In this document: in pieces, positions 7,851 through 9,919 of the stretch
Layout of the letters: each line of letters starts with the position of its first letter
Numbering within the stretch: position 1 is the stretch's first letter
Source: Alphaproteobacteria bacterium
Lineage (GTDB): Bacteria > Pseudomonadota > Alphaproteobacteria > Sphingomonadales > Emcibacteraceae
DNA: 9,919 nucleotides
Direction: 5' to 3'
Assembly (NCBI GenBank): GCA_030432815.1
Contig: JAUILB010000087.1
Location: 1-9,919 of the forward strand
Program-made: the position numbers and the translations under genes
The notes under the pieces: generated by a model
Databases searched by the model: none
Seen by the model: only the letters and a program-made list of their open reading frames with translations
What the model was told of the DNA's origin: nothing

Positions 7851-9122
7851 CTAAAAACCTACACCAGCCTGAAGCCATATTTTCTCCCGACTCGGAATAT
7901 TTGAGTGACTGTTATATTTGGCATATTTCGCCAGTATACTGAAGTTTTTAAATGGACCCAGGTCCAAACTTCCAAATGTTTTCCCTATGGATAAATTCAG
8001 TTCCTCTCCATAATCACCAGATAGGGATTGAGCATCGTCATAAACATGATAAACAGATGTAAGTACCAACCCATTAATAAAATCATTTATCTCTTCTATT
8101 TTATAGGATGCACTGACATAAAAGTCATTTAACCCTCCTGCCGGTGTTGAGAGAAACGCATCGGCCCAACCGTTAAATTTATGAAGTGTCGCGAGTGGTG
8201 TCTGAAACGCATTAACACCATCGCTACCCAGATTTTCATAACCCAGTATAAATGTTAATCCGTGGCCCGATATAGATGGAGCAATATGAAAATATGTTTC
8301 TGTGTAAGATGCCGGGTTAGCTGCATAATCACTTTGTGTGGCGATTTCCGCTTCGTAGGAAAAATTCCATTCCCGACTAAGCACCATATTTCCGGTTGCT
8401 CTTACCCCGAGAGTTTTGGAAGAACGTGATGCCAATTGCTCAAAATCCAGCCAATATCCGTATCCAACTATTTTCAGCGCTTTATGCAGATTATATGACA
8501 CGTTTAGAGCATGTATATTTGAATCAAGATCTCCCAAAGGATGATCATTTCCCTGGATGCGGTTGACATTATTACTGTACAGATAAAACAATTCGACATT
8601 CTCAAAGCTGTTGTTTCTAAATTGTATTGCATCAAAAGTCTGGTCATTTTGCCGCCAGTTAACGGAACCGATAAAACGCTGGTTATCCAGATTGATTTTT
8701 TGTCGACCGATTGTCAGTTTACTCTCCGGCACACCATCCCATGACAACCAAAGCTGATTAAATTCCGCAGTATCCGGGTCAGCAATGACCGGAAAGGTTG
8801 TTCTGCCATTAACCGTATCATTATAATTATCATCGCCTATATGGCCTACAAACTGGCCTTCAACCAGTAGCTGAAACCCCTTAAAAGTGCCCGACTTATA
8901 ACCAAGATTGGCACGTACTGTTGACGCATTGGCTGTGTCTGAAGCAGCCGGAAAATTATCCTGAGTTACATGCTCATATCTGTACCTTGCTTCCCCGAAT
9001 ATGGATCCGCTTTTTAGGAAGTCTTCAAAGTCATCATTGGCCTGAACTGATCGAGTACCACATATAGTAGTTCCAAATACGCCAATTAATATTAAGGATA
9101 AGAATTTATTTATCTTAATCAT
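7851..9122 (-). CDS. Outer-membrane porin, alginate-export family (possible nitrate/nitrite channel)
   Basis: A 423-residue outer-membrane beta-barrel. The N-terminus MIKINKFLSLILIGVFGTTI is a Sec signal peptide with likely cleavage after A28 (SVQA-NDDF). The mature part begins with GSIFGEARYRYEH and continues with alternating beta-strand patterns, including LLVEGQFVGHIG and LTIGRQKINLDNQRFIGSVN, typical of the alginate-export porin family (AlgE-like). It ends in a terminal Phe (WLQAGVGF), the usual barrel assembly signal. No alginate biosynthesis gene is in view; instead a perfect FNR box (9185-9198) lies upstream and nitrate genes adjoin. I therefore infer that it may admit nitrate or release nitrite across the outer membrane; the family name should not be read as a substrate. 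I chose the ATG at 9122 with GGTGA just upstream; GTG codons at 9134 and 9131 are alternatives adding 3-4 residues. It converges on the regulator. Confidence 0.85.
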   Translation of the reverse strand: MIKINKFLSLILIGVFGTTICGTRSVQANDDFEDFLKSGSIFGEARYRYEHVTQDNFPAASDTANASTVRANLGYKSGTFKGFQLLVEGQFVGHIGDDNYNDTVNGRTTFPVIADPDTAEFNQLWLSWDGVPESKLTIGRQKINLDNQRFIGSVNWRQNDQTFDAIQFRNNSFENVELFYLYSNNVNRIQGNDHPLGDLDSNIHALNVSYNLHKALKIVGYGYWLDFEQLASRSSKTLGVRATGNMVLSREWNFSYEAEIATQSDYAANPASYTETYFHIAPSISGHGLTFILGYENLGSDGVNAFQTPLATLHKFNGWADAFLSTPAGGLNDFYVSASYKIEEINDFINGLVLTSVYHVYDDAQSLSGDYGEELNLSIGKTFGSLDLGPFKNFSILAKYAKYNSHSNIPSREKIWLQAGVGF

Positions 9123-9184
9123 CTCATTCACCACAATCTGTAAACTTTCTTTCTAAAATGTGATGGAAAGTAAAAAATCTCACC

Positions 9185-9198
9185 TTGATTCTAATCAA
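9185..9198 (-). promoter_or_regulatory. FNR-type box upstream of the porin
   Basis: TTGATTCTAATCAA is a third perfect TTGAT-N4-ATCAA palindrome, 62 bp from the chosen porin ATG. At class II spacing the -10 position holds CACATT (9162-9157), only 3 of 6 matches, so the promoter element is weak or differently placed. Orientation is assigned from the only nearby gene start. The box itself is seen directly and joins the porin to the narK/narG regulon. Confidence 0.75.
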
Positions 9199-9475
9199 GT
9201 GAAAAATTTTCAAAAAATGATAAAAAATTGTTGTTATTATCTAGTTATATACCTTTTGGCATAAAAATTATTTTAGCCACTTAATCTCCAAAATTGTCAA
9301 AAATACAAGATTCAAAAGATGGATTTCCTGCTTAAACACAATATTGAAACTGGAAAAAAGCACTCATCCGGATGAGTGTTGATCACTACCGCAAAGACAC
9401 AATCTATATTTTATATGATAACAAAATACAGTAGTATTGCGATTACTTATCCTCTGTGCTACGTAGTTTCCGCAT
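9199..9475. other. AT-rich intergenic region without a recognisable gene
   Basis: About 280 bp between the porin's FNR box and the tRNA gene. The part 9199-9354 is strongly AT-rich with no convincing open frame or RNA fold that I can see. A terminator-like palindrome lies at 9355-9378. The part 9400-9475 is again AT-rich and must hold the tRNA promoter; TTGCGA at 9437-9442 is a possible -35, but the -10 17 bp further on (TACGTA, 9460-9465) is poor, so I do not call it. Confidence 0.6.
9355..9378 (-). terminator. Intrinsic-terminator-like hairpin on the minus strand with no evident upstream gene
   Basis: CACTCATCCGGATGAGTG (9361-9378) is a perfect 18-bp palindrome able to fold as a 7-bp stem with a CCGG loop. 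Read on the minus strand it is followed by C and six T (9360-9354), the form of a rho-independent terminator. No minus-strand gene is seen between here and 9919. It could end a small RNA started within 9380-9475, or block antisense transcription, or be a protein-binding palindrome. Confidence 0.5.
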
Positions 9476-9552
9476 GGTCCCGTAGCTCAGGTGGATAGAG
9501 CGACAGATTCCTAATCTGTAGGCCGCTGGTTCGAGTCCAGCCGGGATCACCA
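9476..9552 (+). tRNA. tRNA-Arg (anticodon CCT)
   Basis: A complete 77-nt cloverleaf can be folded by hand. The acceptor stem GGTCCCG pairs with CGGGATC (one G-T pair), the D stem is GCTC/GAGC, the anticodon stem ACAGA/TCTGT encloses the loop TTCCTAA, and the T stem GCTGG/CCAGC encloses TTCGAGT. The anticodon CCT reads AGG, hence arginine. The discriminator is A (9549) and the 3' CCA is encoded (9550-9552). No integrase or duplicated tRNA end was seen beside it. Confidence 0.96.
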
Positions 9553-9553
9553 C

Positions 9554-9589
9554 CATTTGCAAATGATTGTTTTCCAGCCTTATAGCTGG
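9554..9589 (+). other. Two small inverted repeats between the tRNA and the YdhR-like gene
   Basis: CATTTGCAAATG (9554-9565) is a perfect 12-bp palindrome directly after the tRNA CCA end, and CCAGC (9574-9578) can pair with GCTGG (9585-9589) over a 6-nt loop. Neither has a following U-tract, so I do not call a terminator; they may act in tRNA 3' processing or be incidental. Confidence 0.3.
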
Positions 9590-9630
9590 TAGATTTGACA
9601 TCAACTAAAGCATACAGGAAAGTATACGGT

Positions 9631-9918
9631 ATGATTATGCAAATGATTAAATTCAAAACCGAGGTTACAGAAGAAGACGTGCTACAAATCGCGCATGAAC
9701 GGGCAGAGGATTTCAGGGCACTTCCGGGGCTTATTCAGAAATACTATTTCAAGACAGCCGAACCAAACCAGTATGGCGGTTTATATATGTGGAAATCTGA
9801 AGATCAAATGGCCAAATACAGGGCATCCGATCTGGCGAAATCCATACCGGCAGCCTATAAAGTTAAAGATATGCCCGAAATTGAAACATTGGATATTTTG
9901 TTTGAGTTGCGTGATTAA
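9631..9918 (+). CDS. YdhR-like small protein (ABM/dimeric alpha-beta barrel, putative monooxygenase family)
   Basis: A 95-residue protein with the pattern of the YdhR / antibiotic-biosynthesis-monooxygenase-like fold: a first strand (MIKFKTE), a long helix (EEDVLQIAHERAEDFRALPG), a strand (LIQKYYFKT), then GGLYMWKSEDQMAKYRAS, which recalls the YdhR segment in which a Gly-Gly strand runs into a helix of a ferredoxin-like half-barrel. Such proteins form dimeric barrels; the substrates of most are unknown and none can be inferred here. The length equals that of the family. The start at 9631 is supported by AGGAAA at 9616-9621, 9 nt upstream; in-frame ATGs at 9637 and 9643 would shorten it by 2-4 residues, and a TTG at 9595 would extend it without support. 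It follows the tRNA by 78 bp with no clear terminator between them, so it might be read from the tRNA promoter. No link to nitrate metabolism is evident. Confidence 0.75.
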   Translation: MIMQMIKFKTEVTEEDVLQIAHERAEDFRALPGLIQKYYFKTAEPNQYGGLYMWKSEDQMAKYRASDLAKSIPAAYKVKDMPEIETLDILFELRD

Positions 9919-9919
9919 A

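Noticed and set aside
9476..9630. tRNA-Arg as an integration site for a mobile element
   Set aside because: tRNA genes are common attachment sites, but no integrase, repeated tRNA 3' end or change to foreign genes is visible on either side.
9459..9656. Minus-strand open frame of 65 codons across the tRNA
   Set aside because: It is antisense to the tRNA-Arg and gives the typical spurious peptide (GWTRTSGLQIRNLSLYPPEL) that tRNA genes produce in the reverse frame.
1..9919. CRISPR array, insertion sequence or defence system
   Set aside because: No regularly spaced repeats, transposase or defence-type domains were seen on either strand.

Overview
The window carries a compact nitrate-respiration locus of a Gram-negative bacterium, followed by a tRNA gene and a small unrelated gene. 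An outer-membrane porin, a NarG with the full membrane-bound nitrate reductase architecture, and a NarK1-NarK2 fusion transporter divergent from a Crp/Fnr regulator all point to a proteobacterium. The fused NarK next to a divergent FNR-like regulator resembles the Paracoccus narK/narR arrangement, so an alphaproteobacterium is plausible, but the base composition is clearly more AT-rich than Paracoccus and the lineage stays uncertain.

Layout. Positions 1-159 (minus) hold the N-terminal 53 codons of narH, whose ATG overlaps the narG stop codon by one base. narG (159-3887, minus) is intact. narK (3972-6890, minus) lies 84 bp upstream and encodes two complete 12-helix nitrate/nitrite transporter halves in one polypeptide. 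A Crp/Fnr-type regulator (7052-7792, plus) diverges from narK. A porin of the alginate-export family (7851-9122, minus) converges on the regulator, with a hairpin between them. An AT-rich intergenic region (9123-9475) precedes a tRNA-Arg(CCT) gene (9476-9552, plus) and a YdhR-like small protein (9631-9918, plus).

How it works together. Three perfect FNR-type boxes (TTGAT-N4-ATCAA) lie in front of narG (3948-3961), between narK and the regulator (6995-7008), and in front of the porin (9185-9198). The first two boxes sit in an exact 21-bp repeat and are spaced from plausible -10 elements as in class II FNR-activated promoters. The regulator has an FNR-type recognition helix (E-x-x-S-R) that fits these boxes. 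The likely circuit is that low oxygen and/or nitrate/nitrite switches on outer-membrane entry (porin), inner-membrane nitrate/nitrite exchange (NarK) and reduction (NarGH, rest beyond the window edge). The regulator's own promoter seems to overlap that of narK, with the box just downstream of its predicted start, suggesting negative autoregulation.

The least ordinary feature is the regulator itself. It lacks the N-terminal cysteine cluster of FNR but ends in a tail with six cysteines in 25 residues, a possible metal or Fe-S site at the opposite end of the protein. A second oddity is an intrinsic-terminator-like palindrome on the minus strand at 9355-9378 with no visible gene to terminate.
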